The notes under the pieces: generated by a model | What the model saw: the letters and a program-made list of their open reading frames with translations, nothing else | What the model was told of the DNA's origin: nothing | Database searches by the model: none | Position numbers and translations under genes: made by a program | Shown here: piece after piece, positions 36,996 through 45,303 of the stretch | Layout of the letters: every line of letters starts with the position of its first letter | How positions within the stretch are numbered: the first letter of the stretch is position 1 | Assembly (NCBI GenBank): GCA_034521445.1 | Contig: JAXHMM010000003.1 | Coordinates: 62,001 to 126,000, forward strand | DNA from: Balneolaceae bacterium | GTDB taxonomy: Bacteria > Bacteroidota > Rhodothermia > Balneolales > Balneolaceae | Direction: 5' to 3' | Length of the DNA: 64,000 nucleotides

Positions 36996-37171
36996 ATCTT
37001 CTGGGTATAGAAGATGTCAGGGTATGGTATCATGGAATCTGCTCATGCGTTCCTGTTATCTACTTCAACCGGCGTCCACCCCCGATGTTCCGCGCCAACA
37101 TCCCCCCGGAGGGCCCCTGAGGACGCCAGGCGGGGTCTCCGGGCGCAAGACCCGTGCGCAGGCGGGCGTCC
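36996..37171. other. Hairpin-rich untranslated region with two competing stems
   Basis: ATCTTCT (36996-37002) pairs perfectly with AGAAGAT (37009-37015). GATGTT (37084-37089) pairs with AACATC (37097-37102). GGACGCC (37121-37127) can pair with GGCGTCC upstream (37071-37077) or with the second GGCGTCC downstream (37165-37171), but not both. GGGTC/GACCC (37133-37137, 37149-37153) forms a further hairpin in the second option. The stretch 36836-37267 has no convincing coding frame. A structured 5' leader of the gene at 37268 or a small RNA is possible. I do not recognise a known class. Confidence 0.4.
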
Positions 37172-37267
37172 TGTGCGAATGGCGATTGAACAAGTGGACC
37201 TAAAGGTGTATTCTACATCCCCGAAACGGATCCGTAGAATGCACAGACCAATGAAAGCACACGAAGT

Positions 37268-37525
37268 ATGATTACCACGGCCCAGTTTACCTACATTCCC
37301 CTCCGAGAGACCGAACCGAGGGAGAGCATCGATTACCTGCTGGAGCTGGTTGCCCAGCACGACGTGGACGTGGACGTGAACTACCTTTCCACCAGTGTAC
37401 GCGGTGATACCGAAGTGGTTTTTGAACTCATCCGGGAGATCTACGACACCATGACCCTGGAGGGCCAGGACTTCCGCTTTCACGTCGAGCTGCTCAGTCC
37501 CGTCCCGCAGGAAGACCAGGCCTAG
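37268..37525 (+). CDS. YkoF-like / MTH1187-like small thiamine-binding-type protein
   Basis: 85 aa. A single ferredoxin-like alpha/beta domain: TAQFTYIPLRETEPRESIDYL, then VNYLSTSVRGDTEVVFELIREIYDTM. This matches the small YkoF/DUF77 group, whose members bind thiamine or its pyrimidine moiety HMP. No thiamine transport or synthesis genes are near, and no TPP riboswitch motif was found upstream, so ligand and role remain open. A hairpin-rich leader precedes it. Confidence 0.7.
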   Translation: MITTAQFTYIPLRETEPRESIDYLLELVAQHDVDVDVNYLSTSVRGDTEVVFELIREIYDTMTLEGQDFRFHVELLSPVPQEDQA

Positions 37526-37670
37526 TTCCGGTGACGGCTTGCCTGCCGGTCCATTACCGTCAGGGGAGGGAGGCTTTTTCGAGTGCCGGCGGGTATGGAA
37601 TGCCCTCCGTATTTTGTATCTTTAGCGTTCTTTTTGGCCCCAAACCCCGGCGTTGGAACGACGCACCTGC

Positions 37671-39476
37671 ATGACCCAGATCCGCAACTTTTGCATTATC
37701 GCGCACATCGATCACGGCAAGTCCACCCTTGCCGACCGGCTGCTTGAACGTACCGGTGCCATCACCGAAAGGGAGATGCAGGAGCAGATTCTGGACGACA
37801 TGGACCTGGAGCGCGAACGGGGCATTACCATCAAGAGCCACGCCATCAAGATGGACTACAAGCGTCCGTCGGGCGAGAACGTCATTTTCAACCTCATCGA
37901 CACCCCGGGCCACGTGGACTTCTCCTATGAGGTCTCCCGTGCGCTAAAGGCCTGCGAGGGCGCCCTTCTGGTGGTGGATGCCGGCCAGGGCGTGGAGGCG
38001 CAGACCATCTCCACCCTCTACCAGGCCATCGACCAGGACCTGGAGATCGTGCCGGTACTCAACAAGATCGATCTTCCGGGCGCCGACGTCGAGGGTGTGG
38101 GGCAGCAGATCGTCGACCTGATCGGCTGCGACCACGAGGATATCCTGAAGGTGTCCGGCAAGACGGGAGAGGGGGTGGACGCGTTGCTGGAAGCCATTGT
38201 AGAACGCATCCCCTCACCGGGACGCGAAGCCGGCAAGCCGCTGCGGGCGCTGATCTTCGATTCCGTCTTCAATACCTACCGCGGCTCCATCGTCTATGTG
38301 CGTGTCATGGAGGGCACCCTCAACCAGGGCGACGGCATACGCTTCATGGCTACCCATAAGGAGTACGATGCCGAGGAGATCGGCTACCTGAAACTCAAGA
38401 AGGAGAAGACCAACTCCCTGCAGGCAGGGGAGGTGGGCTACGTCATCGGCAGTGTGAAGTCCCTGGACGATGCCCGCGTGGGCGACACCGTCACCACCAC
38501 TGCCAACCCGGCCTCCGAGGCCATACCGGGATACCAGGAGCCCAAACCCATGGTCTTCAGCGGCATCTATCCCACGCAGTCTGACGATTTCGAAGACTTG
38601 CGCTCGGCCCTGGAAAAGCTGCAGCTCAACGACGCCTCCCTTACCTACCAGCCAGAAACCTCCCAGGCGCTTGGTTTTGGCTTCCGTGCCGGCTTCCTGG
38701 GTCTGCTGCACATGGAGATCGTGCAGGAGCGCCTGGACCGCGAATTCGACATCGACATCATCACCACCGTGCCCAACGTGGAGTACGAGGTGCACTACCG
38801 CGACCATGGGGAGATGGCCACGAAGGTAGTTGACAATCCCAGCACCATGCCCAATCCCGGCATGGTGGAGGATGTCTACGAGCCCTTTATCAAGGCCACC
38901 ATCCTGACGCCCTCTGACTATATCGGTCCCGTGATGAAGCTCTGCGAGGAGCGGCGCGGGGTTTATGTGAACCAGCTCCACATGCAGGGTCAACGCGTGG
39001 AAATTACCTACGAACTTCCGTTGGCGGAGGTGGTATTCGACTTTTACGATCGCCTCAAGAGCGGAACGCGGGGTTATGCCTCCCTCGACTACGAATTTCT
39101 TGAATACCGAAAAGGGAACCTCGTTCGTTTGGATATCTTGCTGAACGGCGATCCCGTGGACGCCCTCTCCAGCATCACGCACCGCGACAGTGCCTACGAG
39201 CTGGGACGGAAGCTGACCAAAAAGCTCAAGGAGCTTATTCCGCAGCAGCAGTACGAGGTGGCGGTGCAGGCGGCCATCGGCTCCAACGTCATCGCCCGGG
39301 AGACCATCCGTGCCATGCGCAAGGATGTGACGGCCAAGTGCTACGGCGGGGATGTCAGCCGCAAGCGCAAGCTGCTTGAGAAACAGAAGGAGGGTAAGAA
39401 ACGCATGAAGCAGGTGGGGACCATTGAGGTGCCCCAGGAAGCGTTCCTGGCCGTGCTTTCGATGGACGATGACTGA
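37671..39476 (+). CDS. lepA: Elongation factor 4 (LepA)
   Basis: 601 aa from the ATG at 37671 ([19 protein letters not shown]); a TTG 18 bp upstream is also in frame. G motifs: G1 [10 protein letters not shown]2 RERGITI, G3 [10 protein letters not shown]4 [11 protein letters not shown]. The C-terminal LepA-specific domain is present ([20 protein letters not shown] and [19 protein letters not shown]). It is a ribosome-associated GTPase acting under ionic stress and in subunit assembly. lepB lies two genes downstream, the classic lepA-lepB neighbourhood. Confidence 0.97.
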   Translation: MTQIRNFCIIAHIDHGKSTLADRLLERTGAITEREMQEQILDDMDLERERGITIKSHAIKMDYKRPSGENVIFNLIDTPGHVDFSYEVSRALKACEGALLVVDAGQGVEAQTISTLYQAIDQDLEIVPVLNKIDLPGADVEGVGQQIVDLIGCDHEDILKVSGKTGEGVDALLEAIVERIPSPGREAGKPLRALIFDSVFNTYRGSIVYVRVMEGTLNQGDGIRFMATHKEYDAEEIGYLKLKKEKTNSLQAGEVGYVIGSVKSLDDARVGDTVTTTANPASEAIPGYQEPKPMVFSGIYPTQSDDFEDLRSALEKLQLNDASLTYQPETSQALGFGFRAGFLGLLHMEIVQERLDREFDIDIITTVPNVEYEVHYRDHGEMATKVVDNPSTMPNPGMVEDVYEPFIKATILTPSDYIGPVMKLCEERRGVYVNQLHMQGQRVEITYELPLAEVVFDFYDRLKSGTRGYASLDYEFLEYRKGNLVRLDILLNGDPVDALSSITHRDSAYELGRKLTKKLKELIPQQQYEVAVQAAIGSNVIARETIRAMRKDVTAKCYGGDVSRKRKLLEKQKEGKKRMKQVGTIEVPQEAFLAVLSMDDD

Positions 39477-39538
39477 CAAAAAATTTACGGTTTTCCGCAT
39501 TTATTGGTACCATAAGCCAAATTCCTGAAATACGAACC

Positions 39539-40132
39539 ATGCTGAACCTACGCCGCATACTGTGCATTCTGGTCTTGCTGCTGGTCGTTGCCGGCAGCCA
39601 GCAGGCCCTGGCGCAGTTCGAAGCTCCCGAATTCCAGAAAATCGAGACCGTAGATGCAGAGGAGTTCGACCGCCGTTTTGCCGACATAAGCTGGACGGGA
39701 CAGGGGATGTACCAGCAGACCGAAATTGACGGAATGCCCACCGCCGAGCTCCGCGCGCGCCTCCAGGCGCGTTTCGGGGAGCCCACTTTTACCATCGGTG
39801 ATCTTATCGACAAGCCCAATTTCCGCCTGGGCATGGCCGTGCAGTTCGAGTACCGTTTTGTTATCAACAACTCCATCCCTCTGATCATACTGGATGTGTT
39901 CGGTCCGTTCGGCCGGGGACTTTCCTATACGGCGGCCAGCCGCTATATCGACATGATGCCGCAAATCAAACGCACCCTGTCGCAGATGCTCCTTGAGGTG
40001 GATACGCCCGGCAACTACACCGACTACTACTACTCGGCCGACCAGGGCCAGTGGTTCGAGGTGCAGTTCCGGGACGGGGAGGCGACCACCCGCGAAATTG
40101 ACGCGCCCGAAGGCATGAATGTCAACGGCTGA
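39539..40132 (+). CDS. Secreted protein of unknown function between lepA and lepB
   Basis: 197 aa. A clear Sec signal peptide (ILCILVLLLVVAGSQQALAQ, cleaved at ALA-Q). The mature part has mixed alpha/beta content, for example FRLGMAVQFEYRFVINNSIP and TDYYYSADQGQWFEVQF, with no lipobox and no cysteine in the mature part. It is probably periplasmic. I do not recognise the family. Its place between lepA and signal peptidase I suggests co-transcription; a functional link is only inference. Confidence 0.75.
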   Translation: MLNLRRILCILVLLLVVAGSQQALAQFEAPEFQKIETVDAEEFDRRFADISWTGQGMYQQTEIDGMPTAELRARLQARFGEPTFTIGDLIDKPNFRLGMAVQFEYRFVINNSIPLIILDVFGPFGRGLSYTAASRYIDMMPQIKRTLSQMLLEVDTPGNYTDYYYSADQGQWFEVQFRDGEATTREIDAPEGMNVNG

Positions 40133-40197
40133 GGAGGCTGCGGTCCGGTTGAGCCGGTACCGCCCAACGACTAACTGGAACAATAAAAAGACGCATT

Positions 40198-41286
40198 TTG
40201 GCAGACGAGCAATCCGCCGGGGACCGCAAGGCCCGAGGCAATACCAGTAAAAAGGAACAGTCGGACAAGGCGAAAAGCTGGTTTCGCGAGTGGGTGGACG
40301 CCTTTCTTTTCGCGGCCATCGCGGCCATCATTATCCGCACCTTCTTTTTCGAGGCCTACCGCATTCCCACTCCCTCCATGGAGGAAACCCTGCTGACGGG
40401 CGACTTCCTGGTGGTTTCCAAGATCAGCTATGGGGCTCGTACCCCCATGGTGGTAGGCATCCCCTTCACCAATGTCTACCTGCCCGGCGTGATGCTGCCT
40501 TGGACCCGCCTGCCCGGGCTAACGGAGATCCAGCGCAACGACATCGTGGTCTTTAACTATCCCATCGACCTGGCGCCCATCGCGGCCAAGACCAACTACA
40601 TCAAGCGGGCGGTGGGCATGCCCCGCGATACGCTTTCCATTGACGACAACGAGCTGTTTGTGAACGGCGCATCCGCCGAAGACTACCCGGGTGTGCAGAA
40701 GATGCGCCTGGTGGAAGTGCGCGAGGGCGTACGGCTGAGTCCTGCCCGCGTGCAGGCCACCGGTGCCTCCCTGGCCGGGATGGCCGGTCCCAACACCTAC
40801 CGGCTCAACGCCAACGATCAGGCGGCTGAGGAGATCGCGCAGTGGGAGGATGTGACCCAGGTGCGGCACTGGCTGCTGCCAGATTCCCTGGACGAGTACC
40901 GCCAGCGTCCCTTCAGCTTTTCCAGCGGCTTCCTGAATCACCACCACATGCCGACCGTTGTGGTGCCCTTTGAGGGGCAGCAGATCACCCTTACGCCCGG
41001 TAACTACCACATCTACGAGAACATCCTGACCCGCTACGAGGGGAATAACGTGACCCGCGAGGGCGATAGCTTCGTTATTAACGGGGAACGCACCAACACC
41101 TACACCATCGGCCAGGACTACTATTTCATGATGGGCGACAACCGTGATGACAGCGAAGACAGCCGCTTCTGGGGATTCGTGCCGCGCGACCACGTGGTGG
41201 GCAAAGCGGGCATGATTTACTTCTCCTGGGACGCCGAACGATGGATGCCGCGCTTCAACCGCCTGATGAACATGGTCCACCGCTAG
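40198..41286 (+). CDS. lepB: Signal peptidase I
   Basis: 362 aa from a TTG start. An N-terminal membrane anchor (FLFAAIAAIIIRTFFF, about 36-51) precedes the catalytic domain. Catalytic S60 lies in YRIPTPSMEETL and K136 in NYIKRAVGMPRDTLSI; both are required for the Ser/Lys dyad. The C-terminal box FMMGDNRDDSEDSRFWGFVP is intact. About 100 residues are inserted between boxes D and E, as in long Bacteroidota forms. It cleaves Sec signal peptides at the periplasmic face. Confidence 0.95.
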   Translation: MADEQSAGDRKARGNTSKKEQSDKAKSWFREWVDAFLFAAIAAIIIRTFFFEAYRIPTPSMEETLLTGDFLVVSKISYGARTPMVVGIPFTNVYLPGVMLPWTRLPGLTEIQRNDIVVFNYPIDLAPIAAKTNYIKRAVGMPRDTLSIDDNELFVNGASAEDYPGVQKMRLVEVREGVRLSPARVQATGASLAGMAGPNTYRLNANDQAAEEIAQWEDVTQVRHWLLPDSLDEYRQRPFSFSSGFLNHHHMPTVVVPFEGQQITLTPGNYHIYENILTRYEGNNVTREGDSFVINGERTNTYTIGQDYYFMMGDNRDDSEDSRFWGFVPRDHVVGKAGMIYFSWDAERWMPRFNRLMNMVHR

Positions 41287-41290
41287 CGGC

Positions 41291-41322
41291 CTGAAGCGGT
41301 CGGCCGCGCGCCTTCAGTTTTT
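41291..41322 (+). terminator. Rho-independent terminator after lepB
   Basis: CTGAAG (41291-41296) pairs with CTTCAG (41312-41317), followed by five T (41318-41322). The loop contains a CGGCCG palindrome. It overlaps the end of the facing rlmN gene. Confidence 0.5.
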
Positions 41323-42429
41323 GCGGATGCTCTTACCCTTCGTCTTTCCTTCCTGGATGGCCAGCTGTCCGCAGCCCGCATCGATGTCGTCCCCCCGGCT
41401 GCGCCGCACCGTTGCGGTGACGTCGTGTTTTACCAGTTCCTGCATGAAGGCGTCGAGGCGTTCCTCCCTTGCCCGTTTAAGGGCTACGCCCGCCACCTTG
41501 TTGTACATGATGATATTCACCTTGCTGGGAATCCAGCGGACGATCTGCGCCAGCTCGCGGGCGTCTTCCGGGCTGTCGTTGAACTCGTCGAAGAGCAGGT
41601 ATTCGTAGGTGATGGGCCGGTGCAGCATGGCGTAGTAGTGCTCCAGGGACTCACGGAGCTGACCCAGGTCCATCGACTGGTTGATGGGCATGATCTCATT
41701 GCGTTTCTCGTCGTTGGCCGCATGCAGGGAGATTGCCAGGTTGAAGGGCTGACGCTCGTCGGCTAGCTTTTTGATCTGCTTTGGCAGGCCCACGGTGGAG
41801 ACCGTAATGCGTTTGGGCGAGAGCTCCAGGCCGTGATCGGAGGTGATGATGGAGGCCGATTGCGTAACGGCGCGGTAATTGTGCAGGGGCTCGCCCATGC
41901 CCATGTAGACGATATTGGTGATTTTCTTGTCGTATTTGTCCAGGCACCAGTCGTTGATGTACTGCACCTGGTCGACGATCTCCCCGTGGGAAAGGCTGCG
42001 GTAGAGTCCCATCTTGCCGGTGGCGCAAAAGGAGCAGCCGAATACGCATCCCACCTGTGAGGAGACGCAGACGGTCAGCCGGTTGGGCGCCCCGTCGGGG
42101 TAGAAGTCCGGGATCATGACCGCCTCCACCTTGTGGTCCTCCCCGTCGTCGAGCCGGAACATGAACTTTACGGTGCCGTCGGCCGACTCGCGGCGGTCCA
42201 CCTCTTCGATGCGGCGCAGTTCAGCCTCTTCGGATAGGCGAACACGCAGTTCCTTGGAGAGATTGGTCATCTCATCGAAGGAACCGGCGCCCTTCTCATA
42301 GAGCCAGCGGAAGATCTGTGCCGAGCGGTAGGACTGCAGGTCCAATCCGGCGCAGAACTCCTCGAGCTCTTCGGGGGAAAGGGATTTGATGTCAACTTTT
42401 CTCGGGGTGCCGGTCGCTGCGTCTGCCAT
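41314..42429 (-). CDS. rlmN: Dual-specificity 23S rRNA/tRNA adenine-C2 methyltransferase
   Basis: 371 aa from the ATG at 42429 (MADAATGTPRKVDIKSL). A radical-SAM enzyme with the cluster motif C128-x3-C132-x2-C135 in QVGCVFGCSFCATGKMG. SAM-binding segments VYMGMGEPLHNY and ISLHAANDEKRNEIMPIN follow. The methyl-carrying cysteine C353 is in GDDIDAGCGQLA. It methylates A2503 of 23S rRNA and A37 of some tRNAs. It lacks features specific to Cfr. It is convergent with lepB. Confidence 0.96.
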   Translation of the reverse strand: MADAATGTPRKVDIKSLSPEELEEFCAGLDLQSYRSAQIFRWLYEKGAGSFDEMTNLSKELRVRLSEEAELRRIEEVDRRESADGTVKFMFRLDDGEDHKVEAVMIPDFYPDGAPNRLTVCVSSQVGCVFGCSFCATGKMGLYRSLSHGEIVDQVQYINDWCLDKYDKKITNIVYMGMGEPLHNYRAVTQSASIITSDHGLELSPKRITVSTVGLPKQIKKLADERQPFNLAISLHAANDEKRNEIMPINQSMDLGQLRESLEHYYAMLHRPITYEYLLFDEFNDSPEDARELAQIVRWIPSKVNIIMYNKVAGVALKRAREERLDAFMQELVKHDVTATVRRSRGDDIDAGCGQLAIQEGKTKGKSIRKN

Positions 42430-42517
42430 AACAGTCAAGATACAAAATAGCCTGCGGAAGGTATAGGCCGGAGGGGGAGGGCGGATCCTGCGAAGGGCCA
42501 CTTCGCAGGCAATCTGT

Positions 42518-43189
42518 TTACTCCCCGGCGTCTGGGTGGTAGGCGCGGGCGGCGGCCAGCAGGACGTCTGAATCGATACGGTTCCGGTAGTCGGGATGCA
42601 CGTACTGGAAGGTGACGGTCCCGTCAGGGTTGACCAGGAATACCGCGGGCACCGGAAGCTGGTGATGGTCATAACCGGAGCGTTCTTCCAGATCCATGCC
42701 GTTTTCCCTGTAGCGCTGAACCGTTTCCAGATCCACCCGGAAGGCCAGTCCGAAATCACGGGCAGTCTGCATGGAGGCGTCCGATAGCAGGGTGTACTCC
42801 GGCGCACGGTCCAGCCTGAGCTCCTGCAGCATCTCCGGGCGGTCAGCGCTGATGGCTAGAATCTGGTATCCTATGTCCGTCAGCTGCGACTCGATGCGCT
42901 GCAGTTCGGCCAGGTGGCGGTTGCAGTAGGGACACCATCCCCCGCGGTAAAAGATCAGCACCGTCGGGGCCTGGCTGATCAGTCCGCGCAGCGCGACGCT
43001 GTCGCCCTCCACCGTCTGCAGGGTGGATGCGGGAATGGCGGTGCCCGTCAGCAGGGGTTTCACCTCTGAGGCCTCCGTGGGGACGTCGCGGTCCGCATCG
43101 CCGGAGCCGCCGCTTTGACAGGCGGCCAGGAAGGCGGCCAGTGCCAGGAGGGTGAGTGCGGTGCGAAGCACCGGTGCTCGGGGTATCAT
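42518..43189 (-). CDS. Lipoprotein peroxiredoxin-like protein (AhpC/TSA family)
   Basis: 223 aa from the ATG at 43189. A lipoprotein signal has lipobox LAAC (C24). A thioredoxin-fold AhpC/TSA domain has LIFYRGGWCPYCNRHLAEL with C86 and C89, a CxxC form typical of the PrxQ/selenoprotein-like subgroup. It is probably anchored on the periplasmic side, where it would reduce peroxides or act as a thiol-disulfide reductase. The start overlaps the OsmC gene end by 4 bp, so the two are translationally coupled. Confidence 0.9.
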   Translation of the reverse strand: MIPRAPVLRTALTLLALAAFLAACQSGGSGDADRDVPTEASEVKPLLTGTAIPASTLQTVEGDSVALRGLISQAPTVLIFYRGGWCPYCNRHLAELQRIESQLTDIGYQILAISADRPEMLQELRLDRAPEYTLLSDASMQTARDFGLAFRVDLETVQRYRENGMDLEERSGYDHHQLPVPAVFLVNPDGTVTFQYVHPDYRNRIDSDVLLAAARAYHPDAGE

Positions 43190-43614
43190 GCGTTGAGCGT
43201 GGTTTCGAGTTTGACGGTGACCCCGGTAAGGGCGCGGGAAACGGGACAGTTTTTGCTGGCGCCTTCCGCAATCTCCCGAAAGGTGTTCTCGTCGATGTCC
43301 GGCACCTGCGCGTCCACTTTCAGTAGTATGGTGGAGATGGAAGGGCCGTCGCCGGAAAGGTCGAGGGTGACGTCGGCGACGGTGTGCACCGATTCGGGCT
43401 GGTGACCCGCCTGCGCGAGCTCGTTGGAGAGGGCCATGGAGAAACACCCGGCGTGCGCCGCGCCGATGAGCTCCTCGGGATTGGTTCCGTCGCCCTCCTC
43501 GAAACGGGAGGCGAAGGAGTAGGCTCCCTCATAGGCGCCGCTCCCAAAAGTCATGGTTCCTTTTCCACTTTTCAGATCGCCGTTCCAGGTTGCTTGGGCG
43601 GTGCGTTTTGGCAT
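43186..43614 (-). CDS. OsmC-type organic hydroperoxide reductase
   Basis: 142 aa from the ATG at 43614 ([19 protein letters not shown]). OsmC-subfamily features: [22 protein letters not shown] with C57 and [11 protein letters not shown] with C123. It uses a dithiol to reduce organic hydroperoxides in the cytoplasm. It is the upstream gene of a two-gene operon with the lipoprotein peroxiredoxin, pairing a cytoplasmic and an envelope defence. This is the second OsmC-fold protein in the window and is only distantly similar to the one at 23230. Confidence 0.93.
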   Translation of the reverse strand: MPKRTAQATWNGDLKSGKGTMTFGSGAYEGAYSFASRFEEGDGTNPEELIGAAHAGCFSMALSNELAQAGHQPESVHTVADVTLDLSGDGPSISTILLKVDAQVPDIDENTFREIAEGASKNCPVSRALTGVTVKLETTLNA

Positions 43615-43951
43615 GATGGGTATCTCGTTTTTGGTTGGAATTGGACGTGACGGAGAAAGGGATAACACAGGACAGCCAACGGGCATTCCCCTTGCAGATA
43701 CGCCCAAAAAACCCAGATGCAATTATTTGTAAATACCGGCAAGCGGCAGGAATGGAGGTCCGGCTGCACCCGTTACATCATCTGTCCGATCGGCAACTCT
43801 GGGACGCGCATGGCAGCCAGCTGCGGCATAAACTTCTTACCACTTTTTAAATCATTTTTCAGGTTTAAGTCTGATCTTTGCCTCGCACCCGGGAGGCCGT
43901 CAGCATCCCGGAAAACACACTTTTGCACCCAGAAAACAGAACTTGGTTTTG

Positions 43952-45217
43952 ATGCGATTTCCCACCCTGCTCACCTGCATATTTCTCCTGACCGCACCTG
44001 CTGTCGCGCAGCAGACAGCCGAGGAAGAGGAGGCCGGCTATGATTCGGCCACCTTCAGTCTCTTCCTGGACTGCCAGGGATGGTGCTCGGAGAACTATAT
44101 CCGCGAGGGGATTACCTTCGTTAACTTCGTACGCAACAAGGATGTGGCCGACATGCATCTGCTGATCACCCAGGAGGGCACCGGGAACGGGGGGCAGGAA
44201 TACACCATGAAGTTCCTTGGCAGCAACCAGTTTGAGGGCAAGAATGACACCCTCACTTTTTATTCCCCCGCCACCGATTCGCAGGACGAGTGGCGGCGCA
44301 GGATGGTGCGCTACGTCAAAATCGGCCTGCTTCCCTACCTGCGGGACTATGGCGTGCTGGACGAAATGGAAGTTACTTACACGGGGGAGGGCACGGAAAC
44401 GGATGCACAGTCCGGCTCCCGGCAGGAAGACCCCTGGAACAACTGGGTATTTGAGCTTAACGGCGACACCCGCCTGAACGGGGAGGAGGCGCAGAGCCGC
44501 TGGTCGTTCAGCGGTAGTGCCGAGGCCAGCCGTGTTACCGAGAACTGGAAAACGCGTATCAGTTACGACCAGGACTACACCCGCCGGAGTTTCACACGTG
44601 ATGGGGAGACCGAAACCTTCGTTACCGAGAACTATCGCGGTGACTTTTTTATCATCAAGAGTCTGGGTCCCCACTGGTCGGCAGGCGTTTCCGGAGATGC
44701 CTATTCATCCACCAGGCAGAACGTGGACTTCAGCGCCTCCGGCGGGGCGGCCGTGGAATACAGCCTCTATCCCTACTCCGAATACTCCGAGCGTGAGATT
44801 ACGCTGCAGTATCGCCTGAGCGGCGGCTACTACGACTACACGGAAATGACGCTCTTCAATGAGACCTCTGAGTACCTGACCCAGCAGCGCCTGGAGGCAC
44901 GCATGAACTTTACCCAGGCCTGGGGACAGATCGAGGGGCGCCTGAATGCCTCCACCTACCTGCACGACCTGAACAAGAACCGCCTGGATGTGAATCTTGA
45001 ATTCGATTTCCGCGTCTTCCGGGGACTCTCCTTTAATGTATCGGGACGCTACGCCTGGATCAACGACCAGCTGGGCGTACCTGCCGGCGATATTTCCGAG
45101 GATGAACAGCTCCTGGATCTTCGCCAGCAGCTTACCTCCTACTCCTACGGGCTGTCTTTCGGCATCGAGTGGACCTTCGGCTCCATCTACAACAACGTGG
45201 TGAATCCCAGATTTTAA
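43952..45217 (+). CDS. Predicted outer-membrane protein with N-terminal periplasmic domain
   Basis: 421 aa from the ATG at 43952. A signal peptide is cleaved near AVAQQTAEE. The first 110 mature residues contain FSLFLDCQGWCSENYIREGI, then VNFVRNKDVADMHLLITQEG. These have two cysteines four residues apart and look like a soluble domain. The rest is a run of barrel-like strands (YRLSGGYYDYTEMTLFNETS, and SYGLSFGIEWTFGSIYNNV near the end). It ends NPRF with a terminal phenylalanine. The family is not recognised. The stop codon is fused to the first unit of the inverted GACTT array. Confidence 0.75.
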   Translation: MRFPTLLTCIFLLTAPAVAQQTAEEEEAGYDSATFSLFLDCQGWCSENYIREGITFVNFVRNKDVADMHLLITQEGTGNGGQEYTMKFLGSNQFEGKNDTLTFYSPATDSQDEWRRRMVRYVKIGLLPYLRDYGVLDEMEVTYTGEGTETDAQSGSRQEDPWNNWVFELNGDTRLNGEEAQSRWSFSGSAEASRVTENWKTRISYDQDYTRRSFTRDGETETFVTENYRGDFFIIKSLGPHWSAGVSGDAYSSTRQNVDFSASGGAAVEYSLYPYSEYSEREITLQYRLSGGYYDYTEMTLFNETSEYLTQQRLEARMNFTQAWGQIEGRLNASTYLHDLNKNRLDVNLEFDFRVFRGLSFNVSGRYAWINDQLGVPAGDISEDEQLLDLRQQLTSYSYGLSFGIEWTFGSIYNNVVNPRF

Positions 45218-45303
45218 GTCTCATAAAGTCATAAAGTCGAAAAGTCCGAAGGTCCACCGACTCCCCGACTTTATGACTTTTCGACTTCTAGACTTTCAGA
45301 CTT
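45213..45303. repeat. Inverted GACTT array between convergent genes
   Basis: The left half (to about 45257) repeats AAGTC about five times. The right half repeats GACTT about six times. The blocks AAGTCGAAAAGTC and GACTTTTCGACTT are exactly complementary. The whole forms a long imperfect hairpin that fills the gap and includes both stop codons (45215-45217 and 45296-45298). It may act as a bidirectional terminator. It uses the same unit as the direct array at 12030-12108. Confidence 0.9.

Noticed and set aside
37014-37267. TPP riboswitch in front of the YkoF-like gene
   Set aside because: The conserved CTGAGA and CTGATCTGG segments are absent on the plus strand.
42430-42807. Upstream extension of rlmN by 126 residues
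   Set aside because: The extension overlaps the peroxiredoxin gene and has no family similarity; the ATG at 42429 gives the normal RlmN start.
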